Source of the DNA: Larsenimonas salina
GTDB taxonomy: Bacteria; Pseudomonadota; Gammaproteobacteria; Pseudomonadales; Halomonadaceae
Reading direction: 5' to 3'
Length of the DNA: 64,000 bases
Assembly (NCBI RefSeq): GCF_023736155.1
Contig: NZ_JAMLJJ010000001.1
Location: forward strand, 434,001-498,000
Below, piece by piece: positions 37,065 through 48,981 of this stretch. Every line of letters starts with the position of its first letter. The stretch's first letter is position 1. The translations under genes were made by a program, and so were the position numbers. The notes beneath the pieces were generated by a model. It was not told where the DNA came from. It searched no databases and saw nothing but the letters and a program-made list of their open reading frames with translations.

Positions 37065-37724
37065 ATGCTCGAACATATCGCGCAAAATACGCAGGGTCGG
37101 GATTTTGTAGTGGGGGACCTTCATGGTGAATACGATCAACTAATGGCGCTGCTTGAAGAAGTGCAGTTCGATAAAACGTGTGATCGACTGTTTGCCGTTG
37201 GCGATTTGATCGACCGAGGCCCTGACTCGATGAAATGTTTGGCGCTGATGCGCGAGCCCTGGTTCTTTTCCGTTCAGGGCAATCACGAAGCCATGGCAAT
37301 AAAAGCCATGAATGGTGAAATGTGGCATCAGTGGCAGGAAAACGGAGGGCGCTGGGTCTTGAAGCAGAATCCACCGGAGGTGGCGGCCCTGCTTAAGGAG
37401 GCCGTGGCCAAAATGGCCATTGCCTATGAGATCGAGACCGGGCGAGGCCGGGTAGGCATCGTTCACGCAGACCCACCGTTGCGTTGGCAGGTGCTCGAAA
37501 CGCAAAGCGAGGATGTGAAACGCCAAAGCCTTTGGTCACGCAAGCGCTATAGCAAGAAGCTTGAAACGCCGGTTGAGGGCATCGACGCCGTTATCGTCGG
37601 ACACACGATTGTTGCAAGCCCGGTCATGCTCGGTAATGTGCGCTATATCGATACCGGGGCATTTACATCGAACAAGCTGACGCTTGAGCCGTTGACCCAC
37701 GTGCTGGACCTGCTGGCCGGTTGA
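37065..37724 (+). CDS. PPP-family serine/threonine (metallo)phosphatase
   Basis: A 219-residue PrpA/PrpB or lambda-phosphatase-like enzyme. All metal-binding motifs are present: VVGDLHGEYDQL, AVGDLIDRGPDS, and VQGNHEAMA, with histidines later in GIVHADPP and VIVGHTIVASP. It would remove phosphate from Ser/Thr (or His/Tyr) residues in cytoplasmic proteins using a dimanganese centre. In E. coli, PrpA and PrpB report misfolded envelope proteins, but no such link is visible here. It stands alone, with GGGA-type ribosome sequence before ATG 37065. Confidence 0.88.
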   Translation: MLEHIAQNTQGRDFVVGDLHGEYDQLMALLEEVQFDKTCDRLFAVGDLIDRGPDSMKCLALMREPWFFSVQGNHEAMAIKAMNGEMWHQWQENGGRWVLKQNPPEVAALLKEAVAKMAIAYEIETGRGRVGIVHADPPLRWQVLETQSEDVKRQSLWSRKRYSKKLETPVEGIDAVIVGHTIVASPVMLGNVRYIDTGAFTSNKLTLEPLTHVLDLLAG

Positions 37725-37796
37725 TTTAAGAACGCGCTAAAGTTTAGCGCCACGGTGCCGATAGCGTCTCAATCAACCGTCTAGCCAGGAGTGGCC

Positions 37797-37994
37797 ATGT
37801 ACCGCGTTCGCTGCGTTTTTCAACCAACCACCTTTTCGAAACCGAAAGTGGTGCAGATGAAGTGGATTCCAAAAAGCGGGGAATGGATGATGCTGGACAA
37901 TCAGGAATTCGAGGTGCAGCGCATTATTCATACGCCACAGGATACCGATGTCGAAGTGCAGCTCCAGCTCAAGGTCAATTTAAACACCCTGTGA
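37797..37994 (+). CDS. Unrecognised small protein, 65 residues
   Basis: A short basic protein (MYRVRCVFQPTTFSKPKVVQ and onward) with several beta-strand-like stretches and two tryptophans. An AGGAG lies five bases before ATG 37797, so it is probably translated. No domain, signal peptide or membrane segment is visible. It lies between the phosphatase gene and prfC in the same direction; codon use resembles the neighbours. Its function is unknown. Confidence 0.6.
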   Translation: MYRVRCVFQPTTFSKPKVVQMKWIPKSGEWMMLDNQEFEVQRIIHTPQDTDVEVQLQLKVNLNTL

Positions 37995-38104
37995 TGCTTG
38001 ATTGAGTGTAGACGCAGGATCGGCGAAAATAGCGGGATTCGACCCATTCCAACATCGGCGCACCTTGGTGCGCCGATGGCGTACTCACCAAGAAGAATCG
38101 CTCA

Positions 38105-39691
38105 ATGCCAACTACCGCCGTGTCGCAAGAAGCCGCCAAACGACGCACCTTTGCGATCATCTCTCACCCCGATGCGGGCAAGACCACCATCACCGAAAAG
38201 CTTTTGTTGTTCGGAAATGCAATTCAGGTGGCCGGTGCCGTCAAAAGCAAGCGCGATGCCCGAAGCACCACCTCCGACTGGATGAAGATGGAGCAGGAGC
38301 GCGGCATCTCGGTGACGACCTCGGTCATGCAGTTTCCCTACAAGGGCCGCATGGTCAATCTGCTCGACACACCCGGTCACGAAGATTTCTCCGAAGACAC
38401 CTACCGTACGCTGACGGCCGTCGATTCCGCGCTGATGGTGGTCGATGGCGCCAAGGGCGTCGAGGACCGCACCATCAAGCTGATGGAGGTCTGCCGGCTC
38501 AGAACAACGCCGATCCTCACCTTCGTCAACAAGATGGACCGCGACATTCGCGACCCGATCGAGGTGATGGACGATATTGAAACCACGCTCAATATCCAGT
38601 GCGCGCCCATTACCTGGCCGATCGGCATGGGCAAGCAGTTCCGGGGCGTCTATCACATTCTCAATGACACCGTGCACCTCTACCAACAGGGGCAGGGTAA
38701 TCGCATCCCGGACGACGTTTTCATCGAAGGGCTCAATAGCCCGAAGGTGGATGAGGCGCTTGGCGAATACGTCGCAAACGAACTTCGTGACGAAATCGAG
38801 CTGGTCAGAGGCGCCTCTCACGAATTTGACCTCGAGGCGTATCTGCGGGGTGAATTGACGCCTGTGTATTTCGGCACCGCCATGGGTAATTTCGGGGTGC
38901 GGGAAATGCTCGACGGGTTCGTGGAATACGCCCCCAGGCCGCAGCCGCGCGACACCGATGCCCGCGAGGTCGAGGCAGACGATGAGCGCTTCACCGGCTT
39001 CGTGTTCAAGATTCAGGCCAACATGGACCCCAAACACCGCGACCGCGTGGCGTTCTTGCGGGTGTGTTCGGGCAAGTACGAAAAGAACATGAAAATGCGC
39101 CATGTGCGCATCAAGAAAGACGTCAAGATCGCAGACGCCCTGACCTTCATGGCCTCTGATCGGTCCCACGTCGAGGAAGCCTGGCCCGGCGATATAATCG
39201 GCCTGCACAACCACGGCACGATCCAGATCGGCGACACCTTCACGCTCAGCGAAGACATGCGCTTCACCGGCATTCCGCACTTCGCACCGGAGCTCTTCAA
39301 GCGCGTGCGCCTGAAAGACCCGCTCAAGATGAAGCAGCTTCAAAAGGGCTTGCAGCAGCTGTCCGAGGAGGGCGCGACACAGGTCTTCATGCCGCTCAAC
39401 AACAACGACCTGATCGTCGGCGCCGTGGGCAGCCTTCAGTTCGATGTGGTCGCACACCGGCTCAAGGACGAATACAAGGTGGACTGCATCTACGAGCCGA
39501 TCAATGTTCAGACGGCGCGATGGGTGTATGGCGACGAGCGCAAGATCGACGAGTTCCGAAACAAGACCGCTGAAAACCTTGCAATCGATGGCGGTGGGTA
39601 CCTGACGTATCTGGCCCCGACCCGGGTCAATCTTCAGCTGACGCAGGAGCGCTGGCCTGACCTGCGCTTTTCCGCCACGCGCGAGCACTGA
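38105..39691 (+). CDS. prfC: Peptide chain release factor 3
   Basis: A 528-residue GTPase that recycles RF1 and RF2 from the ribosome after peptide release. The G motifs are intact: G1 [15 protein letters not shown]3 [12 protein letters not shown], and G4 [25 protein letters not shown] is the usual RF3 N-terminus. Domains II and III follow, with [16 protein letters not shown] near the C-terminus. Full length. A long open frame on the opposite strand (569 codons) is a shadow caused by the GC-rich codon pattern. A terminator lies 50 bases downstream. Confidence 0.96.
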   Translation: MPTTAVSQEAAKRRTFAIISHPDAGKTTITEKLLLFGNAIQVAGAVKSKRDARSTTSDWMKMEQERGISVTTSVMQFPYKGRMVNLLDTPGHEDFSEDTYRTLTAVDSALMVVDGAKGVEDRTIKLMEVCRLRTTPILTFVNKMDRDIRDPIEVMDDIETTLNIQCAPITWPIGMGKQFRGVYHILNDTVHLYQQGQGNRIPDDVFIEGLNSPKVDEALGEYVANELRDEIELVRGASHEFDLEAYLRGELTPVYFGTAMGNFGVREMLDGFVEYAPRPQPRDTDAREVEADDERFTGFVFKIQANMDPKHRDRVAFLRVCSGKYEKNMKMRHVRIKKDVKIADALTFMASDRSHVEEAWPGDIIGLHNHGTIQIGDTFTLSEDMRFTGIPHFAPELFKRVRLKDPLKMKQLQKGLQQLSEEGATQVFMPLNNNDLIVGAVGSLQFDVVAHRLKDEYKVDCIYEPINVQTARWVYGDERKIDEFRNKTAENLAIDGGGYLTYLAPTRVNLQLTQERWPDLRFSATREH

Positions 39692-39740
39692 TGCGCTCGA
39701 TGTGACGTATTCGACGGTTGGTCCTGGATCGGCCATGGTA

Positions 39741-39766
39741 AAAAAGCTGCCTCTGGCAGCTTTTTT
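39741..39766 (+). terminator. Terminator after prfC
   Basis: Eleven-pair stem AAAAAGCTGCC / GGCAGCTTTTT with loop TCT and six T. Confidence 0.9.
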
Positions 39767-39809
39767 CATGCGGGGATAGATAAGTCTCTTCGATGTATCG
39801 GGAGGTTCC

Positions 39810-40613
39810 ATGATTGACGCCCACTGTCACCTGTCTCGCGACGCGTTTGACGATGACGCCCACGCCGTTCATGCGCGCGCGCTGCATGCAGGTGTTACAG
39901 GCATGATCGACGCCGGTACGACGGCCAAGCGCTTCAAGCGCCAGCTCGAACTGGCCGATGCCTTGCCTGGGTTGTCCTTATGTCATGGGCTGCACCCGTA
40001 CTTTCTTGACGATCATGTTCTTGACGATACCCGGGGCATCGATGGACCCACACACGACGGTAAGCCTCACGATGACATCGTACGTCTTAAACAGGCGCTC
40101 GATCGTGGGGAGCGTCGTGTAGTGGGCGTGGGTGAATGCGGCCTTGATCGCCGGCTTGAGCGTTTTGACGCACAGTGGGCGCTGCTGGAGCCCCAGCTTC
40201 GTCTGGCCAAGGCGCGGTCCCTGCCGGTCGTGCTTCACTGTGTCGGCATGAACGATGAGCTTTCCAAGCGGTTGAAGCAGCTGGATCTGCCGGCACGCGG
40301 GCTTGTACATGCCTTCAGCGGAAGCTGGCAGCAGGCCGTGCGATTTTTGGATCTGGGGTACGTGCTGGGCGTGGGCGGGGCAATGACTCATGACGGCGCG
40401 CACCGGCTGCACCGCATCGTCAAGGCGCTTCCCGCAGACCGCTACGTGCTTGAGACCGACAGCCCCGACATGGCGCCCCAGGGCATTACCAAGCGCAATG
40501 AGCCGGCCAATCTCGCGCGTGTTCTAAAGGCTGCAGCGGTGCTTCGCGGCGAGTGCGAGGCATCTATCGTTACGGCAACGTCCAATACAGTAAGGCGTGT
40601 ATTCGGTGTTTAA
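39810..40613 (+). CDS. TatD-family metal-dependent hydrolase
   Basis: A 267-residue TIM-barrel hydrolase. Its N-terminal MIDAHCHLSRD holds the HxH metal motif, VGVGECGLDRR contains the glutamate ligand, VLHCVGMND and LVHAFSGSW give the histidines, and VLETDSPDMAP has the final aspartate. TatD-type proteins (TatD, YcfH, YjjV) show 3'-5' DNase activity and have roles in DNA repair; the exact substrate is unclear. It resembles YjjV, which sits near other prfC-linked genes in E. coli. ATG 39810 follows GGGAGG. It is a single gene between two terminators. Confidence 0.85.
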   Translation: MIDAHCHLSRDAFDDDAHAVHARALHAGVTGMIDAGTTAKRFKRQLELADALPGLSLCHGLHPYFLDDHVLDDTRGIDGPTHDGKPHDDIVRLKQALDRGERRVVGVGECGLDRRLERFDAQWALLEPQLRLAKARSLPVVLHCVGMNDELSKRLKQLDLPARGLVHAFSGSWQQAVRFLDLGYVLGVGGAMTHDGAHRLHRIVKALPADRYVLETDSPDMAPQGITKRNEPANLARVLKAAAVLRGECEASIVTATSNTVRRVFGV

Positions 40614-40653
40614 GCGCCGGCGACTTTGAGCATTGAAAAAACGATGGCATAAA

Positions 40654-40678
40654 AAAAGCCGCCCAGTGGGCGGCTTTT
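40654..40678. terminator. Bidirectional terminator between tatD-like gene and the DUF934 gene
   Basis: Eleven-pair stem AAAAGCCGCCC / GGGCGGCTTTT with loop AGT, between convergent genes. Confidence 0.88.
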
Positions 40679-40698
40679 CCGTACAGCGCTTGATGTGA

Positions 40699-41190
40699 TC
40701 AGGCGCTTCGCTCACGAAGGCGTCGTTCAAACAGCGCCTCGTTTTGATCCACACCGGTCTGATAATGAACGCTGAAGCTCTGAAACGCGCGCAGGGCGTC
40801 GTCGACGTCCTGGTCATCGCGCAGTGCGAAGCTGTCGAAACCGCAGCGACGCAGGTAGTAGAGCTGATCGATCAATACGTCGCCGATCGCGCGAATGTCA
40901 CCCTTGAATCCAGCGCGCTCGCGCATGAGGCGGGCCATGGTATAGCCGCGCCCATCGGTAAAGGCGGGGAAATCGATCGCGATCAAGGCGCACTCGCCAA
41001 GCGTTGCCATCAGCTCGGCATCAAGTACGGTGTCGCTCGGAAGCCAGGGGGCAAGCCCTTCGCGGTCCGTGCTCGCTTGCCACAGTGCCAGCGGTACGAT
41101 GGCCGGGCGTGCCTCGGGAAGAGCCTCTTCGTCACGGCTTAGTGTCCACTCGTCTTGTTGAAGACCGTCGACGCGCAATACATCAGGCAT
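40699..41190 (-). CDS. DUF934 protein, sulfite-reductase partner
   Basis: A 163-residue protein of the DUF934 family. The conserved core reads AIDFPAFTDGRGYTMARL and GDVLIDQLYYLRRCGF. Members are almost always encoded directly behind a ferredoxin-type sulfite reductase, as here, and are thought to support that enzyme, perhaps in electron delivery or assembly; no activity has been shown. ATG at 41190 overlaps the reductase stop by eight bases and has AAGGA eight bases upstream; a second ATG two codons earlier is possible. One of two genes in a sulfur-assimilation operon. Confidence 0.82.
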   Translation of the reverse strand: MPDVLRVDGLQQDEWTLSRDEEALPEARPAIVPLALWQASTDREGLAPWLPSDTVLDAELMATLGECALIAIDFPAFTDGRGYTMARLMRERAGFKGDIRAIGDVLIDQLYYLRRCGFDSFALRDDQDVDDALRAFQSFSVHYQTGVDQNEALFERRLRERSA

Positions 41191-42835
41191 AGACATGATC
41201 CTTGAACGGTTTGATGCCGAGTCGGCGATAGGTGTCGACAAAACGCTCTTCCGTGTCGCGTTCGCGCACGTAGACCTGCAGCACTTTCTCGATGACGGAC
41301 GGCACATCCTCCCGGTAGAACGACGGGCCGAGGATCTTGCCGAGCGAGGCATCGTCAAGGCTGGAGCCACCGAGTGAGATCTGGTAATACTCCTCGCCTT
41401 TCTTGTCGACGCCCAGAATGCCGATGTTGCCGACGTGGTGGTGGCCACAGGCGTTCATGCAGCCCGAGATGTTGAGATCGAGCGGGCCAAGGTCGTAGAC
41501 GAAATCCAGATCCTCGAACTTCTGCTGAATCGCCTGAGCGATCGGGATCGACTTGGCGTTGGCCAGTGAGCAGAAATCGCCCCCCGGGCAGCAGATGATG
41601 TCGGTCAGGGTGCCAACGGTTGGGCTTGCCATGTTGTTGGCATCAAGCACTTCCCACAGCGCCTCGAGCTGATCGACGGGCACATCGGAGAGCACCAGGT
41701 TCTGCTCATGAGTCACGCGCAGTTCACCGAAGCTGTATTCGTCGGCAAGCTGTGCGGCCAGGTCCATCTGATCCGCGGTAATGTCACCCGGGGCATGGGT
41801 ATGATGCTTGAGCGAGAGCGTAACCGCGCAATAGCCGTTGACCTTGTGGCCCATGACGTTGTTGGTCACGAAGCGGGAAAACGCCTTGTTGTTCTGACGC
41901 GCCTGCTCAAACGCATCGATGCCGGACTGCTCGACGATGCGGCGCTCCGGCTCCGGGAAGAAGCTGCGCGCGTGATCGATGGCGTCCTGAGTGATGGTCT
42001 GGCTGCCGTTTTCAAGGTGCGCCCACTCTTCGTCGACCCGGCGACGGAATTCCTCGATACCGAGTGCCTTGACCAGAATCTTGATGCGCGCCTTGAACTT
42101 GTTGTCCCGGCGGCCGAACTGGTTGTACACCCGCACGATGGCCTCGATGTAGGTCAGCATATGCTGCCACGGGAGATCCTCGCGGATGATGCTTCCGATC
42201 ATCGGCGTTCGGCCAAGGCCACCGCCGACCAGAACGCGTGCACGAACGTCGCCGTCATCGGTGTGCCAAAGATTGATGCCGATGTCGTGGACCTGAACCG
42301 CGGCGCGGTCACTGGTCGCGCCGGTCACGGCGATCTTGAACTTGCGCGGCAGGTAGGCGAATTCCGGGTGCAGGGTCGACCACTGACGGATCAGCTCGCA
42401 CCACGGGCGCGGGTCCTCGATCTCGTCCTGGGCGATGCCGGCGAACTGGTCGGTGGTGGTGTTGCGCACGCAGTTGCCGCTGGTCTGGATGGCGTGCATC
42501 TGAACCTTGGCAAGCTCACCCAGGATGTCAGGCACGTCTTCAAGCTTTGGCCAGTTGAGCTGCATGTTCTGGCGCGTGGACAGGTGCCCGTAGGCGCGGT
42601 CATAGCGCCGAGTGATGTCGGAGATCGTCTTGATCTGGGTGCTCGAGAGCATGCCATAGGGAATCGCGATGCGAAGCATCGGCGCATGGCGCTGCACGTA
42701 GAGTCCGTTCTGGAGGCGAAGCGGACGAAATTCCTCTTCGCCGAGCTTGCCCGCCAGGTGGCGGTTCATCTGGTCACGGAACTGAGCCACTCGTTCTTCG
42801 ACGAGGGTCTGGTCATAAGTGTCGTAGCGATACAT
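41183..42835 (-). CDS. cysI: Sulfite reductase hemoprotein (nitrite/sulfite reductase family)
   Basis: A 550-residue siroheme-[4Fe-4S] enzyme that reduces sulfite to sulfide with six electrons for cysteine synthesis. The cluster and heme cysteines stand in DIICCPGGDFC and LNISGCMNACGHHHVG, which form the C-x5-C and C-x3-C pattern. The two ferredoxin-like half domains (RPLRLQNGLYVQRHAPMLRI and the SFGELRVTHEQNLVL repeat) are present. The ATG at 42835 gives MYRYDTYDQ, as in Pseudomonas and Halomonas CysI. No flavoprotein CysJ is next to it, so electrons probably come from a ferredoxin. The DUF934 gene follows with an overlap. Confidence 0.93.
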   Translation of the reverse strand: MYRYDTYDQTLVEERVAQFRDQMNRHLAGKLGEEEFRPLRLQNGLYVQRHAPMLRIAIPYGMLSSTQIKTISDITRRYDRAYGHLSTRQNMQLNWPKLEDVPDILGELAKVQMHAIQTSGNCVRNTTTDQFAGIAQDEIEDPRPWCELIRQWSTLHPEFAYLPRKFKIAVTGATSDRAAVQVHDIGINLWHTDDGDVRARVLVGGGLGRTPMIGSIIREDLPWQHMLTYIEAIVRVYNQFGRRDNKFKARIKILVKALGIEEFRRRVDEEWAHLENGSQTITQDAIDHARSFFPEPERRIVEQSGIDAFEQARQNNKAFSRFVTNNVMGHKVNGYCAVTLSLKHHTHAPGDITADQMDLAAQLADEYSFGELRVTHEQNLVLSDVPVDQLEALWEVLDANNMASPTVGTLTDIICCPGGDFCSLANAKSIPIAQAIQQKFEDLDFVYDLGPLDLNISGCMNACGHHHVGNIGILGVDKKGEEYYQISLGGSSLDDASLGKILGPSFYREDVPSVIEKVLQVYVRERDTEERFVDTYRRLGIKPFKDHVYA

Positions 42836-42951
42836 CGTGGAGAGATGTCCTGCTGTTAGGTGGCGCTTGCCACATGAATAAGACACGTGAAGCCGGTCTG
42901 GTGCCGGACTTATCAACTCATCATGCCGGACAGGATACACGTCTTTCGACC

Positions 42952-42969
42952 GGCCCGGTAAACCGGGCC
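42952..42969 (-). terminator. Hairpin between metH and cysI
   Basis: GGCCCGGT and ACCGGGCC form a short GC-rich stem in the 195-base gap. There is no T tract, so it is a weak or regulatory candidate rather than a proven terminator. Confidence 0.35.
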
Positions 42970-43030
42970 TAACGCCCGACGTAAAAAGCCATATCACTAA
43001 ATCGGATACGTCAGGCGCTGACACTCGGCG

Positions 43031-46759
<3,729 letters not shown>

Positions 46760-46920
46760 TATTACTGGATGATCGGCCAGGGCCGGCGCGGGGTAGAGTA
46801 TCAGACCCGGCCTTGCCTGCGGCGGTGAAAATTACCCGATCAAAATACTCGGGAATTGTCCCTGATGCGGATCATGGCGTACCATAAAGCCAATTTCCGC
46901 ATTGTATCCAGGGGATATTC

Positions 46921-47508
46921 ATGAGCGATAGCATCGAATTTACCGATAACGCGCAGGAGTACCTGTCCGAGCTTTTGTCCAAGCAGGACGTCGAAGGCAT
47001 CAGCGTCCGCGTTTTCATCACGCAACCCGGTACACCGTACGCCGAAACCTGCCTGGCGTACTGCCGTCCGGGCGAGGAAGAGCCGACTGACATCAAGCTC
47101 GAGCTCGAAAAGATCACCGTGCTTCTGGAAAAGCACAGCGAGGCGTTTCTCGAAGAAGCGGTCGTTGATTTCAACAAGGACCGCATGGGCGGCCAGCTGA
47201 CGATCAAGGCGCCCAACGCCAAGATGCCGAAGGTCAGCGCCGACAGCCCGATGGAAGATCGCATCAACTACATCCTCTACAGCGAAATCAATCCGGGGCT
47301 TGCCGCGCACGGCGGTGAAGTCAAGCTGATTCAGCTGACCGAGGATAATGTGGCTGTTCTGCAGTTCGGCGGTGGGTGCCAGGGCTGCGCCGCGGTCGAT
47401 GTCACGCTCAAGCAGGGGGTCGAGCGCACCATTATCGAGCGCATTCCCGAAATTACTGCCGTACGCGATGTGACCGACCACTCCGACACCACCAATGCCT
47501 ACTATTAA
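46921..47508 (+). CDS. nfuA: Fe-S biogenesis protein NfuA
   Basis: A 195-residue scaffold/carrier for [4Fe-4S] clusters. The N-terminal degenerate A-type (IscA-like) domain occupies about residues 1-95, and the C-terminal Nfu domain carries the cluster ligands in [19 protein letters not shown]. The dimer bridges one cluster between the CxxC pairs. It is separated from metH by a divergent promoter region. NfuA is known to serve lipoyl synthase in E. coli, which would support the lipoyl-dependent glycine cleavage enzymes encoded in this window. ATG follows AGGGG by about seven bases. Confidence 0.95.
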   Translation: MSDSIEFTDNAQEYLSELLSKQDVEGISVRVFITQPGTPYAETCLAYCRPGEEEPTDIKLELEKITVLLEKHSEAFLEEAVVDFNKDRMGGQLTIKAPNAKMPKVSADSPMEDRINYILYSEINPGLAAHGGEVKLIQLTEDNVAVLQFGGGCQGCAAVDVTLKQGVERTIIERIPEITAVRDVTDHSDTTNAYY

Positions 47509-47567
47509 TTAGTAATTACTACTATTAGTTGGTGATGCCTGAGCCGCAGGTGCGGTTCGGCTGAATT

Positions 47568-47596
47568 AAAAAAAGCGCCCTTGAGGCGCTTTTTTT
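47568..47596 (+). terminator. Terminator after nfuA
   Basis: Twelve-pair stem AAAAAAAGCGCC / GGCGCTTTTTTT with loop CTTGA, on both sides T/A-rich, so it may work in either direction. Confidence 0.9.
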
Positions 47597-47614
47597 GTGC
47601 TCACATTACCTGTT

Positions 47615-47728
47615 TTGCAGCGGGCGTTTGGTTCGGTGTATAATCCAGTACGCCTCGCTGGCTGCCTCCACCCGGAATTGTACCGACACGGACTGCAGAC
47701 CCGCGGGGCATTTTTGTATCCAGCATCG
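47615..47728 (+). promoter_or_regulatory. Candidate orphan promoter and structured transcript
   Basis: TTGCAG (47615-47620) and a perfect TATAAT (47639-47644) are separated by 18 bases, giving a plausible sigma-70 promoter with a start near 47651. No gene follows on this strand: the transcript would run into the 3' end of the minus-strand kfrA-like gene. The downstream 80 bases contain short complementary pieces (GCTGG with CCAGC, CTGC with GCAG, CCG-ACA-CGG) and a GCGGGGCATTTTT stretch. A small RNA, or the leader of a deleted gene, are options. Confidence 0.35.
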
Positions 47729-47752
47729 GCATCCCCCGCCGTGTGAGCTTCT

Positions 47753-47787
47753 GGTCTAGATATGAGGCCCGGGTCTAGATATAAGGC
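47753..47787. repeat. 16-bp direct repeat at the 3' end of the kfrA-like gene
   Basis: GGTCTAGATATGAGGC (47753-47768) and GGTCTAGATATAAGGC (47772-47787) differ by one base and repeat with a 19-base period. The second copy covers the stop codon and last residues of the kfrA-like gene, so the repeat looks like a small tandem duplication. Confidence 0.7.
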
Positions 47788-48737
47788 GGTAGCGTCGCCC
47801 GTGAAAGGCGCTCCTGCAGAACGCGGAGTTCGGTCTTGATACGGGCGTTTTCCCGCTCCTTTTCATCGAGCAGCTTAGTCTGGCGCTGTTCGCGCTCGCT
47901 GGTTTCACGAAGGGTCTGCTGAGCCTGCTGAGTTTTCCATTCCGCCTCGCGTGCCTTGCGCTCCTCATCCTGGGCGTTCTGGCGCATGGCTTCGAGCTGC
48001 TGATTGAGCCGGTCGATGCGCTCCTCGAGTTGATCCGTCTTGCGACGCGTCTGTTTCTCGATGTCCGTTTTTTCCTGGCGAGCAGCGTCGAGCAGTTGCA
48101 TCAAGCGATTCTCCGCCGTCTCGTGACGGCTTTCTTCCTGCGCGAGCTGTTTCTTGCGCGTCTCTTCCATCTGGGCAACAACGTGCTGGTGATCTTCCTC
48201 CTGCTGAGCCCGCTCCTTGCTCAAGGCCTCGATCTGCTCATCGCGCGTATCTAGGCGCGCCTGCAGGTCATCAATGTGCTTGCGCGCCTGAGCCAACTCA
48301 TGATCGCGGTGGGCGAGTGCCGTGGTCTTTTCTTCAAGCCGCGCCTGTATCTGATCGAAGCGCTCGCCGAGTGCACTGAGACGTTGCTGCGCGTCTTCGG
48401 TCATCCGCTTGGCCTGGCCTGCGTCAGTGTGGGCCTCTTCAATGCGTTCATCGGCCTGCTTTCGATAGAGCGCCAACGCCTCGAACGCCTCTTCCTGTGC
48501 CTGTTGCCACAGCCCGTTAAGGGCTTCTTGAAGGCGGTCGGGCGGTGACTGGGGCAGCGGCTGATCCCGGTTTTCGGTGCGCCGTGTCCGCCACTCCCGA
48601 AGGTGGTCACTGATGGTGGTGAAGCTCCCGGTGCCAAGCGTTTCACGAATTCGCTGAACGCTTGGCGACTCGCCGCGTTGCAGCAGTGCCTCAATGGCGC
48701 GCTGCACATCGTCATAGCTGATCCCTGCTCGAGCCAT
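47775..48737 (-). CDS. KfrA-like coiled-coil DNA-binding protein
   Basis: A 320-residue protein. Residues 1-60 (ISYDDVQRAIEALLQRGESP, then VQRIRETLGTGSFTTISDHL) match the KfrA N-terminal DNA-binding domain. From about residue 90 to 310 it is an almost uninterrupted, highly charged alpha-helical coiled coil (EEKTTALAHRDHELAQARKH is representative). Plasmid KfrA forms filament-like structures, represses its own promoter at a long palindrome and aids segregation. Here the gene is chromosomal and divergent from a tyrosine recombinase. A perfect 22-bp palindrome lies 88 bases upstream of its start and is the likely operator. ATG at 48737 has GGGAG about nine bases before it. Confidence 0.85.
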   Translation of the reverse strand: MARAGISYDDVQRAIEALLQRGESPSVQRIRETLGTGSFTTISDHLREWRTRRTENRDQPLPQSPPDRLQEALNGLWQQAQEEAFEALALYRKQADERIEEAHTDAGQAKRMTEDAQQRLSALGERFDQIQARLEEKTTALAHRDHELAQARKHIDDLQARLDTRDEQIEALSKERAQQEEDHQHVVAQMEETRKKQLAQEESRHETAENRLMQLLDAARQEKTDIEKQTRRKTDQLEERIDRLNQQLEAMRQNAQDEERKAREAEWKTQQAQQTLRETSEREQRQTKLLDEKERENARIKTELRVLQERLSRATLPPYI

Positions 48738-48824
48738 GGTGAGTAACTCCCTGATCCCTGCGTTGTCATTTATGCCTGCTTTATACGCCGAGAATAGCCG
48801 AGGTTTGTCGTAAAATAAAGGTTA

Positions 48825-48846
48825 TTACGTATTACGTAATACGTAA
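48825..48846. promoter_or_regulatory. Perfect 22-bp palindrome, likely operator of the kfrA-like gene
   Basis: The exact palindrome has arms TTACGTAT and ATACGTAA around a TACGTA centre, so TACGTA occurs three times with a seven-base period. It lies in the 244-base gap between the divergent kfrA-like and recombinase genes. Long palindromes in this position are the known autoregulatory sites of plasmid KfrA. An arm-spacer-arm layout with a six-base centre would also suit a tyrosine-recombinase core site. Confidence 0.7.
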
Positions 48847-48849
48847 AAT

Positions 48850-48922
48850 ACACTACGAAGTGCAATTAAAATTCAAGATTACGCGTCTTATCTTGAGTTT
48901 ATTGGGCTAAGTGGCGTAGTGT
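48850..48922. repeat. Nested inverted repeats upstream of the recombinase gene
   Basis: Outer arms ACACTACG (48850-48857) and CGTAGTGT (48915-48922) enclose inner arms TCAAGAT (48873-48879) and ATCTTGA (48890-48896), both centred near 48885. They start four bases beyond the 22-bp palindrome and end about 60 bases before the preferred recombinase start codon. Confidence 0.6.
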
Positions 48923-48981
48923 GGGTCTCAGAGATAAAGCGGGGCAAAAGCGCCCTGAAAGAGCGCGTTAGAGGAGAGGGC

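Noticed and set aside
38102-39811. A 569-codon open frame on the strand opposite prfC
   Set aside because: It is the complement of the GC-rich prfC codon pattern; prfC has all RF3 motifs, and the opposite frame has no recognisable domain or ribosome site.
41708-42859. Long plus-strand frame opposite cysI, and similar frames opposite metH, gcvP and thrS
   Set aside because: All coincide with well-identified genes and show no motifs of their own.
46760-46920. Cobalamin or S-adenosylmethionine riboswitch upstream of metH
   Set aside because: The gap is only about 160 bases, serves two divergent genes and shows none of the conserved boxes.
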